Assembly (NCBI RefSeq): GCF_014196115.1 | Contig: NZ_JACIDB010000003.1 | Coordinates: 310,001-374,000, forward strand | Direction: 5' to 3' | Length of the DNA: 64,000 nucleotides | DNA from: Sphingomonas aquatilis | Lineage (GTDB): Bacteria > Pseudomonadota > Alphaproteobacteria > Sphingomonadales > Sphingomonadaceae | Shown here: positions 10,715 to 20,528 of the stretch, one piece after another | How positions within the stretch are numbered: position 1 is the stretch's first letter | Layout: the number at the start of each line of letters is the position of its first letter | Notes under the pieces: model-generated | Databases searched by the model: none | Told to the model about the DNA's origin: nothing | Seen by the model: the letters and a program-made list of their open reading frames with translations, nothing else | Made by a program: the position numbers and the translations under genes

Positions 10715-11976
10715 TGGCGAAAGTAGCACCGGAAGGACTCATCACCGCGCTCGACATCGGCTCGTCCAAGGTGTCGGCGATGATCGCGCAAAAGGGTGAC
10801 GGCGGCGAGTTGATCGTGCTCGGCACCGGCCAGCGCGAAAGCCGCGGCGTCAAGCGCGGCTATATCGCCGACATGGGCGCCACCGAAGCCGCGGTGCGCG
10901 AGGCGGTGGAGCAGGCCGAACGCATCGCCGGCATCAATATCGAGAACGTCTGGGTCGGCTTCTCCGCCGGCGGTCTCGTCAGCGACGTCGCCGAGGTCGA
11001 GTTCGAACTGGGCGGCCATCGCGTCGAACAGCAGGATATCGACGCCTTGCTCGCGGCGGGGCGCAATTCGATCGATCCGCAAGGCCGGATGGTGCTGCAC
11101 GCGCAGCCCGCGCTCTACACGCTCGACGGCCTCACGGGCGTTAAGAAGCCGCTGGGGCTTCATGCCGATCGCCTGGGTGTCCACATCCACGTCGTCGCCG
11201 CAGACGGCTCGCCGGTGCGCAACCTCGATCTGTGCGTCCGCTCGGCGCATCTGGAAGTGAAGTCGATCATCGCCGCGCCCGTGGCGACCGGTCTTGCCTG
11301 CCTCAGCGACGAAGAGCGCGAACTGGGCGTCGCGCTGGTCGAGATGGGGGCGGGGATCACCAACGTCTCGCTGTTCGCGGGCGGCATGCTGGTCGGCCTG
11401 TGCTCGATCCCGATGGGTGGCCAGGACATTACCGACGATATCGCCAGCGCCTTCGGCACCCGCCGTGCGCAGGCCGAGCGGATGAAGTGCTTCCACGGAT
11501 CGGCCAATGCTAGCCCGCGTGACAATCATGAGATGATCCCGGTGATGCCGATCGCCGCCGAAGACGACGTCCATGGCGGCATGCAGATCACCAAGGCGCA
11601 GCTGATCGGCGTTGTCCGCCAGCGGCTGGAGCATCAGATGGACGAGATCCGCAAGTCGCTCGCCCAGCTCAAGTTCGAAGGGCCCGTGGGGCGGCAGGTC
11701 GTGCTGACCGGCGGCGGTGCGGAGCTGAAGGGCATCGCCGATTATGCGCAGCAGGCGCTTGGCCGCTCGGTGCGTATCGGCCGGCCGCGCGGGCTGACCG
11801 CGCTGCCGGAGGCGCATGGCGGGCCGGCGTTCGCGACGCTGGCGGGCCTTGCCTTCTACGCAGCATCCGATCCGATTGATCTGCGCGGGGTGGCACCCCA
11901 GCAAACCACCGTTCATCGCCAGCGTGGCATGGGCATGGTCCGCAAGCTGATTCAGGCGGCGCGGGCAAATTATTAA
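10714..11976 (+). CDS. ftsA: Cell division protein FtsA
   Basis: Actin-like ATPase that tethers FtsZ to the inner membrane and recruits late divisome proteins. The 420 residues contain the phosphate-1 motif ALDIGSSKVSAMIA, the SHS2/1C subdomain, EMGAGITNVSLF, and the adenosine motif LTGGGAELKGI. The C-terminal segment GMGMVRKLIQAARANY is an amphipathic basic helix as expected for membrane targeting. The start overlaps the ftsQ stop (TAATG). Confidence 0.95.
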   Translation: MAKVAPEGLITALDIGSSKVSAMIAQKGDGGELIVLGTGQRESRGVKRGYIADMGATEAAVREAVEQAERIAGINIENVWVGFSAGGLVSDVAEVEFELGGHRVEQQDIDALLAAGRNSIDPQGRMVLHAQPALYTLDGLTGVKKPLGLHADRLGVHIHVVAADGSPVRNLDLCVRSAHLEVKSIIAAPVATGLACLSDEERELGVALVEMGAGITNVSLFAGGMLVGLCSIPMGGQDITDDIASAFGTRRAQAERMKCFHGSANASPRDNHEMIPVMPIAAEDDVHGGMQITKAQLIGVVRQRLEHQMDEIRKSLAQLKFEGPVGRQVVLTGGGAELKGIADYAQQALGRSVRIGRPRGLTALPEAHGGPAFATLAGLAFYAASDPIDLRGVAPQQTTVHRQRGMGMVRKLIQAARANY

Positions 11977-12089
11977 GCGCCGATGACCTTTCGCGCTGTT
12001 TTCCTATGGAAGAGCGTGAATCGTTGAGGCAAAAGGTTAATCAGGGTCCCGGCGCGCAATTCCGGACAGGGGCGGAGAAAGTTTAGGCC

Positions 12090-13616
12090 ATGAGCATCGA
12101 ATTCATCACTCCCGAGGTCGACGAACTGACCCCCCGTATCGCCGTGATCGGCGTGGGCGGCGCGGGTGGCAACGCCATCGCCAACATGATGCGTGCCGAC
12201 GTGCAGGGCGTCGACTTCCTGGTCGCGAACACCGACGCGCAGGCGCTGAAGTCGTCGATCGCGCCGCAGCGCATCCAGCTGGGTGCGAAGATCACGCAAG
12301 GGTTGGGCGCCGGCTCGCGGCCGGAAATCGGCCGTGCCGCGGCGGAAGAGACGATCGACGATCTCGCCAAGCGTCTGGAAGGCGCGCACATGTGCTTCAT
12401 CGCCGCCGGCATGGGCGGCGGGACCGGCACCGGCGCCGCGCCCGTCATCGCCAAGGCCGCGCGCGACATGGGCATCCTGACCGTCGGCGTCGTCACCAAG
12501 CCGTTCAGCTTCGAAGGCAACCGTCGCGCCAAGAGCGCCGATGGCGGCATCGAGGAACTGCAGAAGTATGTCGATACGCTGATCGTCATCCCCAACCAGA
12601 ACCTCTTCCTGATCGCCAACGCGAACACGACCTTCAAGGAAGCGTTCGAGATGGCGGACGAGGTGCTGCAGCAGGGTGTGCGCGGCATCACCGACCTCAT
12701 GGTCATGCCCGGCCTGATCAACCTCGACTTCGCCGACGTCCGCAGCGTGATGCAGGAAATGGGCAAGGCGATGATGGGCACCGGCGAAGCGTCCGGCGAC
12801 AACCGCGCGCTCGAGGCGGCGCAAAAGGCGATCGCCAATCCGCTCCTCGACGGCGTGTCGATGCAGGGTGCCAAGGGCGTCATCATCTCGATCACCGGCG
12901 GCGACGACATGCGCCTGCTCGAAGTCGACGAGGCGGCGAACCACATTCGCGATCTGGTCGATCCCGACGCGAACATCATCTGGGGCTCGGCGTTCAACCC
13001 GGAACTCGAAGGCCGCATCCGCGTGTCGGTCGTCGCGACCGGCATCGATTCGGACGCCAAGCCCGGCCTCGCCGCCCCCGCGGCCGAACCGACCAAGTCG
13101 TTCAGCTTCGGCATGGGCCGCAAGACCGACGACAGCACCTCCTTCCGTCCCAGCGCGACCACGTCGGCGCCGGTGAGCGCGCCGGAACCCGCGCCGGCCC
13201 CGGCTGCCGCGCCGTCGCCGTCGGTGTCGTTCACCGCGCCGACGGCCGCCCAGCCGGCCCCGCAGGCCGCGCCGCTCGATCTCCAGCCGACGCAGGCGGT
13301 ACAGCCCTCCGCGCCTGCCGCCGCGGACGACGAACTGGTACTGGGCGCCGAAACGATGGTCCCGCCGACGCCCAAGACCTATGGCGAAGAGCCTGCCGCG
13401 CCGGCTCAGGCTCCCGCCGGCCGCCGCTCGTGGATCGCGCCCGGCAGCGACGCGGCCCCCGCGGACGCTGCCCCGCAGCCGCGCGTGAAGTTGGGCGGCA
13501 CGCTGTTCGAACGCATGTCGAACGCCGCCCGCGGCCCGGCGCGCGACGACAGCGACGGCGATTCGAAGGAACCGCTCGACCTGCCGCGCTTCCTGCACCG
13601 CCAGAACAACCAGTAA
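12090..13616 (+). CDS. ftsZ: Cell division GTPase FtsZ
   Basis: Tubulin homologue that forms the Z-ring. The 508 residues have the GTPase core to about residue 320: [10 protein letters not shown], the tubulin signature [26 protein letters not shown] long Ala/Pro-rich linker (roughly 330–490) then leads to the conserved C-terminal peptide [12 protein letters not shown] that binds FtsA and other partners. The linker makes it longer than enterobacterial FtsZ (~383) but is typical of alphaproteobacteria. The 113-bp gap after ftsA, with an A/T-rich segment and AAAAGGTTAATC, may hold an extra promoter. Confidence 0.96.
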   Translation: MSIEFITPEVDELTPRIAVIGVGGAGGNAIANMMRADVQGVDFLVANTDAQALKSSIAPQRIQLGAKITQGLGAGSRPEIGRAAAEETIDDLAKRLEGAHMCFIAAGMGGGTGTGAAPVIAKAARDMGILTVGVVTKPFSFEGNRRAKSADGGIEELQKYVDTLIVIPNQNLFLIANANTTFKEAFEMADEVLQQGVRGITDLMVMPGLINLDFADVRSVMQEMGKAMMGTGEASGDNRALEAAQKAIANPLLDGVSMQGAKGVIISITGGDDMRLLEVDEAANHIRDLVDPDANIIWGSAFNPELEGRIRVSVVATGIDSDAKPGLAAPAAEPTKSFSFGMGRKTDDSTSFRPSATTSAPVSAPEPAPAPAAAPSPSVSFTAPTAAQPAPQAAPLDLQPTQAVQPSAPAAADDELVLGAETMVPPTPKTYGEEPAAPAQAPAGRRSWIAPGSDAAPADAAPQPRVKLGGTLFERMSNAARGPARDDSDGDSKEPLDLPRFLHRQNNQ

Positions 13617-13618
13617 TT

Positions 13619-13645
13619 GGATCGGGGCGACCGCTCGCCCCATCC
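13619..13645 (+). terminator. Hairpin after ftsZ (possible transcript end)
   Basis: Three bases after the ftsZ stop, GGATCGGGGCGA pairs with TCGCCCCATCC (11 bp with one bulged C, four-base loop). There is no U-tract, so it may act as an mRNA stabiliser or a weak or Rho-assisted end. The repeats that follow agree with the dcw transcript ending here. Confidence 0.5.
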
Positions 13646-13649
13646 AACC

Positions 13650-13678
13650 CGTCACCCCGGAGCAAGTCCGGGGTGACG
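13650..13678. repeat. Solo palindromic unit of family R
   Basis: CGTCACCCCGGA-GCAAG-TCCGGGGTGACG is a nearly perfect inverted repeat, matching the right arm of the units at 2367–2474 and 13846–13951. Confidence 0.8.
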
Positions 13679-13845
13679 TGGTACTTGGGGCAAGCCGCGC
13701 CGGTTCCCAAACTGACGGTTCGCAGGGCTTCCGACCCGCTCCATCAATCATGCACGCCACCGGCAGATGAAGTAAGGGCATCGTCCGGACTGCCACGTCC
13801 TAAGGCCCTGTAACCGATTGGCGCGTACCGCTCGCCCCTTTCCTC

Positions 13846-13951
13846 CGTCACCCCGGACTTGTTCCGGGGTCCACCGGGCCGCAAGGGCAACGCTGGAGCC
13901 TCCAGCCATCCCTCGCCGCACAGTGGACCCCGGACCAAGTCCGGGGTGACG
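13846..13951. repeat. Palindromic repeat pair, family R
   Basis: CGTCACCCCGGACTTGTTCC...AAGTCCGGGGTGACG around a ~50-base spacer (GGGCCGCAAGGGCAACGC..CCTCGCCGCACAGTGG) that closely matches the spacer of the copy at 2367–2474. The conserved spacer argues for amplification of the whole two-arm unit. The gene gap 13617–14165 otherwise holds the post-ftsZ hairpin, the solo unit at 13650 and no convincing reading frame. Confidence 0.85.
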
Positions 13952-14165
13952 TGGTGCTTGAGGCAAACGTCATGGCCTCCCGACCGGCTATGCGTGCGCC
14001 CCAGGCAATGCCGGTCCCAAGCGCGCGCCTTCCACACCCCCGCCACCGCGTCCCATTCCGAACCACCCAACCCGCATTCGTCGCCGGCGCGTCTCGCTTC
14101 ACCGCGCCGCCGGGCGCCGGACATTGCCGGTTCAGCCGGTTCCGGCTTTAGCGTGATGGTATCTC

Positions 14166-16205
14166 ATGCGTGTCATCGTCCCCGCTTTGTTGGCGTCCGC
14201 GGCCCTGCTGCTGGCATCCGTCCCGGCCGCATCCTTGGCGCAGGAGGTCGTGCAGCCGCTGCCCGGCACCACCGACGCGGATCGGCTCGCCGAACAGATG
14301 CGGGCGCTCGCCGCCAATCCTCGCGATCTGAACGCGCTGGTCGCGGCGGCCGACCTGTCGCTGTCGCTGGGCGACCTAAGCGGCGCGGCGTCGCTGTATG
14401 CGCGCGCCGAAAAGGTCTCGCCGAACGATCCCCGCATCAAGGCCGGCGAGGGCGCGATCCTGGTCCGGTCGGAACGGCCCGGCGAGGCGTTGCGCTATTT
14501 CGCGCAGGCCGAGGCGGCGGGATATGATGTGCGCCGTTATGCCGGCGATCGCGGCCTCGCCTACGATCTGATCGGCCAGCCGGAGCGGGCGCAGCGCGAT
14601 TATCGGCTGGCGATGCAGGCCGGCGCGAATGACGAGGTCATCCAGCGTTACGCTTTGTCGCTCGGCATCGTCGGCCAGCGCGACGCGGCGTTGCAGCTGC
14701 TCGATCCCCTGGTCCGCAAGCAGGATCGCAGCGCATGGCGGACGCGCGCCTTCGTCCTGGCGATGACCGGCGACCAGCCCGGCGCGGAAAAGATCGTCAC
14801 GACGATGCTGCCGCAGGGCATGGCGCAGGGGCTGCTGCCCTTCTTCCAGCGCCTGCCGGCGCTGTCGCCTGCCGATCGCGCCTTCGCCGTCCATTTCGGG
14901 GAGGTCCACGCCTCGCCCGAACGGATCGCCGACGCCCGCCTCGCGCCCGTCCTGCCGCAGCTCGCGCCTGAACGGCCGCCGGTGGCGCTGGCGGCCGTTC
15001 GGACGCCGACGCGTCCCATCGATCGCGAAACGCGCCGCGGACGGACTACACGCGAGACCAAGCAGCCGACTGTCGCGCTGGCGGCCAACACGCCGCCCGT
15101 CGCCACGCCCGCCGGCGCTCCGTCCTACCAGGCGGTGACCGCGGCCCTCGCGCGCGTTCAGCCGGTGCCCGCCGCCACCAGTCCCGCCCCCGTGACGCAG
15201 GCAAGCACGACGGCGATGGTGCAGCCCTTGCCGTCGCGCGCGCCTGCCGCGCCGGTGGCGACCCCGACCACCGCCTCCGCCGCGAATGTCGCGATCGCCA
15301 GCGCGATTACGCGCCCGGTGGTCACGCCCACACCGGCCACGGCAAACCCGGTGGCCGCCACCGCAACGCCGCAACAGCCCGTCGTCACGGCAGCGGCGGC
15401 CACGCCAACGCCCATGACGGCCAATCCGGCGACGGCGACTCCCACTCGGCCGGCAGCCGTCAGCACGACGGTGGCATCCACGCCAGCGACCGCGGTCGTG
15501 CAGCCGCTCCCCGCGACCCGCCCGGCCGAGGTCGCGACCGCGACACCCATCGTGTCCGTACCCCCGGCCAAGCCCGACAGCGATTCGGTGCTCGCACGCA
15601 TCGTCGCCAGCCTCTCGATCCCCGCGTCCGAACTCGGCGTGACCGAGCCGGTCCGCGCCGCACCCGTTCCCGCCACCGCCGACGACTCCGCCGCCCGCGT
15701 GCTCGCCGAGGCGAAGGCCAAGGAGGAACGCGACGCCGCCGCCGAAAAGGCGCTCGCGCTGAAGGCCGCCGCCGACAAGCGCGCTGCCGACCGCAAGGCG
15801 CTTGCCGACAAGAAGGCGCTCGCCGCCAAGAAGCTCGCCGACGAGAAAGCCGCCGCCGCCAAGAAGGAAGCGGCCGAGAAGAAGCTGGCCGAAGCGAAGG
15901 AAGCCGCCGAGGCCAAGAAGCTCGCCCGCGCCAATCCGTCGCGCATCTGGGTACAGGTGGCGGGCGGCGCGAACGAGGACGATCTGCCGAAGGCCTGGGC
16001 GGCGGCCAAGGCCAAGGCACCCGCGCTCGCCGGCAAGAGCGGCTGGAAGACGCCGCTGCGCGCCACCAACCGCGTGCTGACCGGCCCTTTCAAGACCGAT
16101 GCAGAGGCGCGCAGCTTCGTCAACCAGCTGACCAAGCAGGGGATCGGCGCCTTTACCTTCACTAGCGACGCGGGACAGGTGGTGGAGCGGCTGTCGGCGA
16201 AGTAA
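14166..16205 (+). CDS. Secreted TPR- and SPOR-domain protein
   Basis: Predicted periplasmic, 679 residues. A signal peptide ([27 protein letters not shown]) is followed by TPR-like helical repeats to about residue 265, then a long Ala/Thr/Pro low-complexity linker (about 280–500). A Lys/Ala/Glu-rich coiled-coil stretch (about 515–600, repeats such as [15 protein letters not shown]) leads to a C-terminal SPOR domain (from [16 protein letters not shown] to the end). SPOR domains bind denuded septal glycan, so a septal role is inferred, in keeping with the division cluster upstream. It is separated from dgt by only ten bases. Confidence 0.85.
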   Translation: MRVIVPALLASAALLLASVPAASLAQEVVQPLPGTTDADRLAEQMRALAANPRDLNALVAAADLSLSLGDLSGAASLYARAEKVSPNDPRIKAGEGAILVRSERPGEALRYFAQAEAAGYDVRRYAGDRGLAYDLIGQPERAQRDYRLAMQAGANDEVIQRYALSLGIVGQRDAALQLLDPLVRKQDRSAWRTRAFVLAMTGDQPGAEKIVTTMLPQGMAQGLLPFFQRLPALSPADRAFAVHFGEVHASPERIADARLAPVLPQLAPERPPVALAAVRTPTRPIDRETRRGRTTRETKQPTVALAANTPPVATPAGAPSYQAVTAALARVQPVPAATSPAPVTQASTTAMVQPLPSRAPAAPVATPTTASAANVAIASAITRPVVTPTPATANPVAATATPQQPVVTAAAATPTPMTANPATATPTRPAAVSTTVASTPATAVVQPLPATRPAEVATATPIVSVPPAKPDSDSVLARIVASLSIPASELGVTEPVRAAPVPATADDSAARVLAEAKAKEERDAAAEKALALKAAADKRAADRKALADKKALAAKKLADEKAAAAKKEAAEKKLAEAKEAAEAKKLARANPSRIWVQVAGGANEDDLPKAWAAAKAKAPALAGKSGWKTPLRATNRVLTGPFKTDAEARSFVNQLTKQGIGAFTFTSDAGQVVERLSAK

Positions 16206-16215
16206 GGCCGGCGGC

Positions 16216-17382
16216 ATGACCGCCATCGCCCCCTGGGCTTCCCATCCCGCCGCCAGCCGTGGCCGCCTCCATCCCGAAGGGGAGGGGACGGCGCGCGGCC
16301 CCCGCGACGATTTCCAGCGCGACCGCGACCGCATCATCCATTCGATCAGCTTCCGCCGCCTGCGCCACAAGACGCAGGTGTTCATGGCCCCGGATGGCGA
16401 TCATTTCCGCGTCCGCCTGACGCACAGCCTGGAGGTCGCGCAGATCGGCCGCACGATCGCGCGCGTGCTCGGCCTCAACGAGGATCTGACCGAGGCGTTA
16501 TGCCTCGCACATGACATCGGCCACCCGCCCTTCGGCCATGCCGGTGAGGATGCGCTGAAGGCGGCGCTCGCCGACGCGGGCGGCTTCGATCACAACGGCC
16601 ACACGCTGCGCACGCTGACGCATATCGAACGGCCCTATCCACGCTTCGACGGACTCAATCTGACGTGGGAGATGCTGGAGGGGCTGGCCAAGCACAATGG
16701 CCCTGTCCGCCATCCCGGTTGGGCGCTGCGCGAGGCGGACGACGCTTTCCCGCTCGACCTGACCAGCCACGCCAGCCTGGAAGCGCAGGTCGCGGCGATC
16801 GCCGACGATATCGCTTACGACAACCACGACATCGACGACGGCCTGCGCGCCGGGCTGCTGACGCTCGATCAGCTGCTCGCGGTGCCGATCGTCGCGCGCG
16901 GCTGGGATGCGGCGCGTGCGCGCTTCCCCGACATCGCGCCGCGCCGGCTGGCGCATGAACTGGTGCGCAGCCAGATCGGCACGATGGTCAACGACCTGAT
17001 CGAGGAAACGCGCCGGCGCATCGGCGCGTCGGGCGTCGCCACTGTCGACGACGTGCGCGCGGCGGGCCAGGCGCTATGCGGCTTTTCGCCCGCGATGCGC
17101 GAGCAGGAGCGCGATCTCAAACGTTTCATGTACGCCAATCTCTATCACCACCCGCGCCAGCTCGCGGCGGCGGACGCCGCGCATGGCATCGTCCGCGGCC
17201 TGTTCGCCGCCTATCGCGACGATCCGGCCACGATGAGCCCCGAATGGGCCGCCGACGTGCCGACGGAAGAGCCCGCCCGCAGTCGCCACATCGCCGACTT
17301 CATCGCCGGCATGACCGACCGCTACGCCATCGCGCGCTACCGCGAGCTGGTCGGTGACATCGACCTGCCCGAAGGGTTCTGA
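16216..17382 (+). CDS. dgt: Deoxyguanosinetriphosphate triphosphohydrolase-like protein (HD domain)
   Basis: HD-superfamily phosphohydrolase that would cleave dNTPs (dGTP in E. coli) to nucleoside and tripolyphosphate. 388 residues, the length of the alphaproteobacterial dGTPase-like group. Metal and active-site motifs: [10 protein letters not shown], the first histidine in [14 protein letters not shown], the HD pair in [15 protein letters not shown], and [13 protein letters not shown] with the last aspartate. It probably shares a transcript with the upstream SPOR gene. Substrate preference cannot be read from sequence. Confidence 0.9.
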   Translation: MTAIAPWASHPAASRGRLHPEGEGTARGPRDDFQRDRDRIIHSISFRRLRHKTQVFMAPDGDHFRVRLTHSLEVAQIGRTIARVLGLNEDLTEALCLAHDIGHPPFGHAGEDALKAALADAGGFDHNGHTLRTLTHIERPYPRFDGLNLTWEMLEGLAKHNGPVRHPGWALREADDAFPLDLTSHASLEAQVAAIADDIAYDNHDIDDGLRAGLLTLDQLLAVPIVARGWDAARARFPDIAPRRLAHELVRSQIGTMVNDLIEETRRRIGASGVATVDDVRAAGQALCGFSPAMREQERDLKRFMYANLYHHPRQLAAADAAHGIVRGLFAAYRDDPATMSPEWAADVPTEEPARSRHIADFIAGMTDRYAIARYRELVGDIDLPEGF

Positions 17383-17416
17383 GGCGCAGGCCGGGCACCC
17401 CATCCGTCACCTAGAT

Positions 17417-17500
17417 CCGTCATCCCAGCGCAGGCTGGGATCTCCCGGTGACGGCGCGATGCAAGAGCCGCGAAAGACCCCAGCCTGCGCTGGGGTGACG
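17417..17500. repeat. Palindromic repeat pair, family R3
   Basis: Two hairpin units on a CCAGCGCAGGCTGG core: CGTCATCCCAGCGCAGGCTGGGA and CCCCAGCCTGCGCTGGGGTGACG, in opposite orientation. A degenerate single arm is at 20358–20383. The type is widespread in proteobacterial intergenic DNA. It lies between dgt and the DUF1800 gene. Confidence 0.8.
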
Positions 17501-17590
17501 TCCGTGCGCGCGCAGTACACCCGTCCCACCAATCGGCACACTTCTGCGACAAACCTCGATTATGCCCACTCTTACGAGGTGGAGTGAGTC

Positions 17591-19108
17591 GTGATGTCGG
17601 ACGCTGCCGTAGCGATGAACCGGTTCGGCTTGGGGGCCACGCGGGGGCAGGAGCCGCCACGCAATCCCAAGCGCTGGCTGCTCGACCAGGTCGACGCCTA
17701 TCAGCCCGCTACGCCCGTGCTGGCCACCGCCCCGACCAGCGCCGCGGTGGCGGAGGATATCGCCGCTTATCAAGCCGAACAGCGGGCGATCCGTCAGGCC
17801 GCTATGGCCAAGCAGGGCGCTCCCGCCGCCGCGGTGGTGGCGACGCCGCCACCCGGTCCGGCGATGACGCCGCTGACCGCCAACATGGCGGCCACCGTCA
17901 TGGCTCCCCCATCGCCCGCGCAGGAAAAACGCAGCGCGCAGCAGGTCGCGCGACAGGATGCCCGGCGGCTCGCGCAGGACGATTACACCAACCTCGTCGG
18001 CCTGCGCACCGCCTCCGCGCTCACCACGCAGACGCCCTTCGCCGAACGGCTGGTGCATTTCTGGTCGAACCATTTCGCCACCTCGGCCGACAAGCTCGAA
18101 CTGATCGGCCTTGCCGGCACGCTGGAGAATGAGGCGATCCGCCCGCACGTCATGGGCCGCTTCGCCGACATGCTGTTCGCGGTCGAGCGGCATCCGGCGA
18201 TGCTGATCTACCTCGATCAGGCGGTGTCGATCGGCCCCGACAGCCCTCTTGGGCTGCGTGCCAAGGGCCGCCGCCGTTCCGGCCTCAACGAAAACCTCGC
18301 GCGCGAGATCATGGAGCTGCACACGCTCGGCGTGCGCACCGGTTATACCCAGGCGGACGTGACCGAATTCGCGCGCGCGATGACCGGCTGGACGGTTGGC
18401 GGGATCGGCGGCGGCCCGGCGGCGCGCTTCGTCGCCGATCGGCCGGTGGGTAGCTTCGCCTTCGTGCCGCAGGTGCATCAACCGGGCATTCGGACGATCA
18501 TGGGCAAGGCGTACGGGCAGGACGGCGAGGCGCAGGCGTCGGCGGTGTTGACCGATTTGTCGGTGCATCCTGCGACCGCACGCCATATCGCGACCAAGCT
18601 TGCCCGCCATTTCGCCGGTGACAATCCGCCCCCCGCGATGGTCGCGCGGCTCGAAAAGGCGTTCCTGTCGTCGCGCGGCGATCTGCCTACGGTCTATCGC
18701 GCACTGATCGCCTCGCCCGAAGCCTGGGCGCCGGCCCCGGCCAAGTTCAAGACGCCGTGGGAATGGAGCGTCTCCAGCTATCGCGCGCTCGGGGCCGCGG
18801 AGGTGCCGGCGAAGGCGATGCAGGGCCTGCTCGACCAATTGGGCCAGCCGATGTGGAAGCCGGGTCAGCCGATCGGTTACGACGATACCGCCGCCAGCTG
18901 GGCGGCGCCCGATGCGGTGCTGCGCCGGGTGGAGGCGGCACAGCGCTTCGCCTCTAAGGCGCCGCCCTCGATCGACGCCCGCGCGCTCGCGCCGCAGCTG
19001 TTTCCCGCCGCGCTGTCGCCGATGACCGCCCAGGCGCTGTCCCGTGCCGAAAGCCCGACGCAGGCGCTCGCGCTGCTGCTCGTCTCGCCCGAAATGATGC
19101 GGAGGTAA
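17591..19108 (+). CDS. DUF1800 domain protein
   Basis: Uncharacterised protein of the DUF1800 family, 505 residues. It starts VAMNRFGLGATRG, close to the usual family opening, and contains VHFWSNHFATS, the ARE(I/L)MELHTLGV motif (NLAREIMELHTLGV), MTGWTVGG and KLARHFAGD. No clear signal peptide. The start is either GTG 17591 or ATG 17594, both behind GGAG. Four bases separate it from a DUF1501 gene; this pairing recurs in many bacteria and suggests the two proteins act together, possibly with DUF1501 exported by Tat. Function unknown. Confidence 0.88.
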   Translation: MMSDAAVAMNRFGLGATRGQEPPRNPKRWLLDQVDAYQPATPVLATAPTSAAVAEDIAAYQAEQRAIRQAAMAKQGAPAAAVVATPPPGPAMTPLTANMAATVMAPPSPAQEKRSAQQVARQDARRLAQDDYTNLVGLRTASALTTQTPFAERLVHFWSNHFATSADKLELIGLAGTLENEAIRPHVMGRFADMLFAVERHPAMLIYLDQAVSIGPDSPLGLRAKGRRRSGLNENLAREIMELHTLGVRTGYTQADVTEFARAMTGWTVGGIGGGPAARFVADRPVGSFAFVPQVHQPGIRTIMGKAYGQDGEAQASAVLTDLSVHPATARHIATKLARHFAGDNPPPAMVARLEKAFLSSRGDLPTVYRALIASPEAWAPAPAKFKTPWEWSVSSYRALGAAEVPAKAMQGLLDQLGQPMWKPGQPIGYDDTAASWAAPDAVLRRVEAAQRFASKAPPSIDARALAPQLFPAALSPMTAQALSRAESPTQALALLLVSPEMMRR

Positions 19109-19112
19109 TCCC

Positions 19113-20261
19113 ATGGACCGTCGTGCCTTCCTCGCCCGCAGCGGCCTCGGCTTGCTCGGCACCTTCGCCCCCCGAATCGCCTTCGCCAAAGCGGCAACGG
19201 CCAAGCGCTTCGTCTTCATCATCCAGCGCGGCGCCGCTGATGGCCTGGGCACGATCGGCGCAGTCGGCGATCCGGCCTTCGTCGGCGCGCGCGGCGATCT
19301 CGCCGCCGATGTCGCCAACGGCACGAAGCTCGACGCGATGTTCGCGCTCCATCCGGCGATGACGACCGCGGCGGCGCTGTACGGCAAGGGGCAGGCGCTG
19401 TTCGCGCACGCCGTCGCCTCGCCCTACCGTGATCGGTCGCATTTCGACGGGCAGAACGTGTTGGAGACGGGCGGCACCGGCGCCTACCAGCTGAAGGACG
19501 GCTGGATGAACCGGCTGCTCGGGATCGTGCCGACCGACGATGCCAAGGCGATCGCCGTCGCCGCCACCGTGCCGATGGCATTGCGCGGCGCGCGCGAGGT
19601 GGCCAGCTACGCGCCATCGTCGCTCCCCGATGCGTCGGGTGACCTGATGGCGCGGGTGACGCAGCTCTATCGCGGCGACGACCAGCTCCACCGCCTGTGG
19701 GGCGAGGCGATGCAGACGCGCGCGCTGACCGACGATCTGGCCAAGGACAATGGCCGCAACGCCGCCGCCACCGGCGCGCTCGCCGCGCGGCTGCTCGCCC
19801 CCGCCAATGGCGCGCGGATCGCGACGATCGAAACCGGCGGGTGGGACACGCATGCCGGCCAGCGCGGCCGGCTGGCGCAGCAGTTGAAGGGGCTCGATGC
19901 GATGCTCGCCGCGCTCCAGACGGGACTCGGTCCGGTGTGGGATGACACGTTGGTCCTCGTCGCGACCGAATTCGGCCGCACCGTCGCGGTCAACGGCACC
20001 GGCGGCACCGATCATGGCACCGGCACCGCCACGATGCTGTTCGGCGGCGCGGTAAAGGGCGGCCGCGTCCTCGCCGACTGGCCCGGCCTCGCCACCGCCA
20101 ACCTGTACGAAGCGCGCGACCTGAAACCGACCACGCAGCTCGATGCGCTGATCGGCGGCGCGGTGGCGGATCACTTCGCCGTCGATCCCGCCCGCGCGAT
20201 GACCGCGCTCTTCCCGGCAAGCCAGCGCACCGCGGCGATCGGCGGATTGCTGCGCGTTTGA
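19113..20261 (+). CDS. DUF1501 domain protein with Tat signal
   Basis: 382 residues of the DUF1501 family, distantly related to the alkaline phosphatase/sulfatase fold. The N terminus MDRRAFLARSGLGLLG has the twin-arginine motif RRxFL followed by a hydrophobic stretch and an AFA-type cleavage site, so export in folded form is likely; tatABC lie about 5 kb downstream. Motifs include GAADGLGT, SHFDGQNVLETGG, TGGWDTHAGQ and TEFGRTVAVNG. It is paired with the DUF1800 gene. The biochemical role is unknown. Confidence 0.88.
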   Translation: MDRRAFLARSGLGLLGTFAPRIAFAKAATAKRFVFIIQRGAADGLGTIGAVGDPAFVGARGDLAADVANGTKLDAMFALHPAMTTAAALYGKGQALFAHAVASPYRDRSHFDGQNVLETGGTGAYQLKDGWMNRLLGIVPTDDAKAIAVAATVPMALRGAREVASYAPSSLPDASGDLMARVTQLYRGDDQLHRLWGEAMQTRALTDDLAKDNGRNAAATGALAARLLAPANGARIATIETGGWDTHAGQRGRLAQQLKGLDAMLAALQTGLGPVWDDTLVLVATEFGRTVAVNGTGGTDHGTGTATMLFGGAVKGGRVLADWPGLATANLYEARDLKPTTQLDALIGGAVADHFAVDPARAMTALFPASQRTAAIGGLLRV

Positions 20262-20357
20262 TCGAGTGTGGGAGGGTGTGTGGCGTAACCCGCTAAGTAC
20301 GAAGTTTAATCGAGCGGCTCTGTCCTGCAGGGCAAGTTTCTGCCTCATCGCCCACGC

Positions 20358-20383
20358 CGTCACCCGAGCGCAGGCTATGGTCT
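20358..20383. repeat. Degenerate copy of family R3 repeat
   Basis: CGTCACCCGAGCGCAGGCTATGGTCTC resembles the left arm of the repeat at 17417–17500 with several mismatches. It lies in the 267-bp gap between the DUF1501 gene and argS, where I see no other coding signal. Confidence 0.45.
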
Positions 20384-20528
20384 CACACGGCTCGTTCTCA
20401 CTGTCTCGCAACCGCAAACGATAACCCCGGATCGTTTCGCCCAAGGTGTTCCTGTTGTCTATGTTCGGGCGATTTGAACCCACCCCCGTCTTGCGGTAGA
20501 GCGCGGCGCTTTCGCCGAACGGACGCTC

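Noticed and set aside
13744..14124. Minus-strand frame of 126 codons after ftsZ
   Set aside because: Part of it is the translation of the palindromic repeat; no ribosome site and atypical composition.
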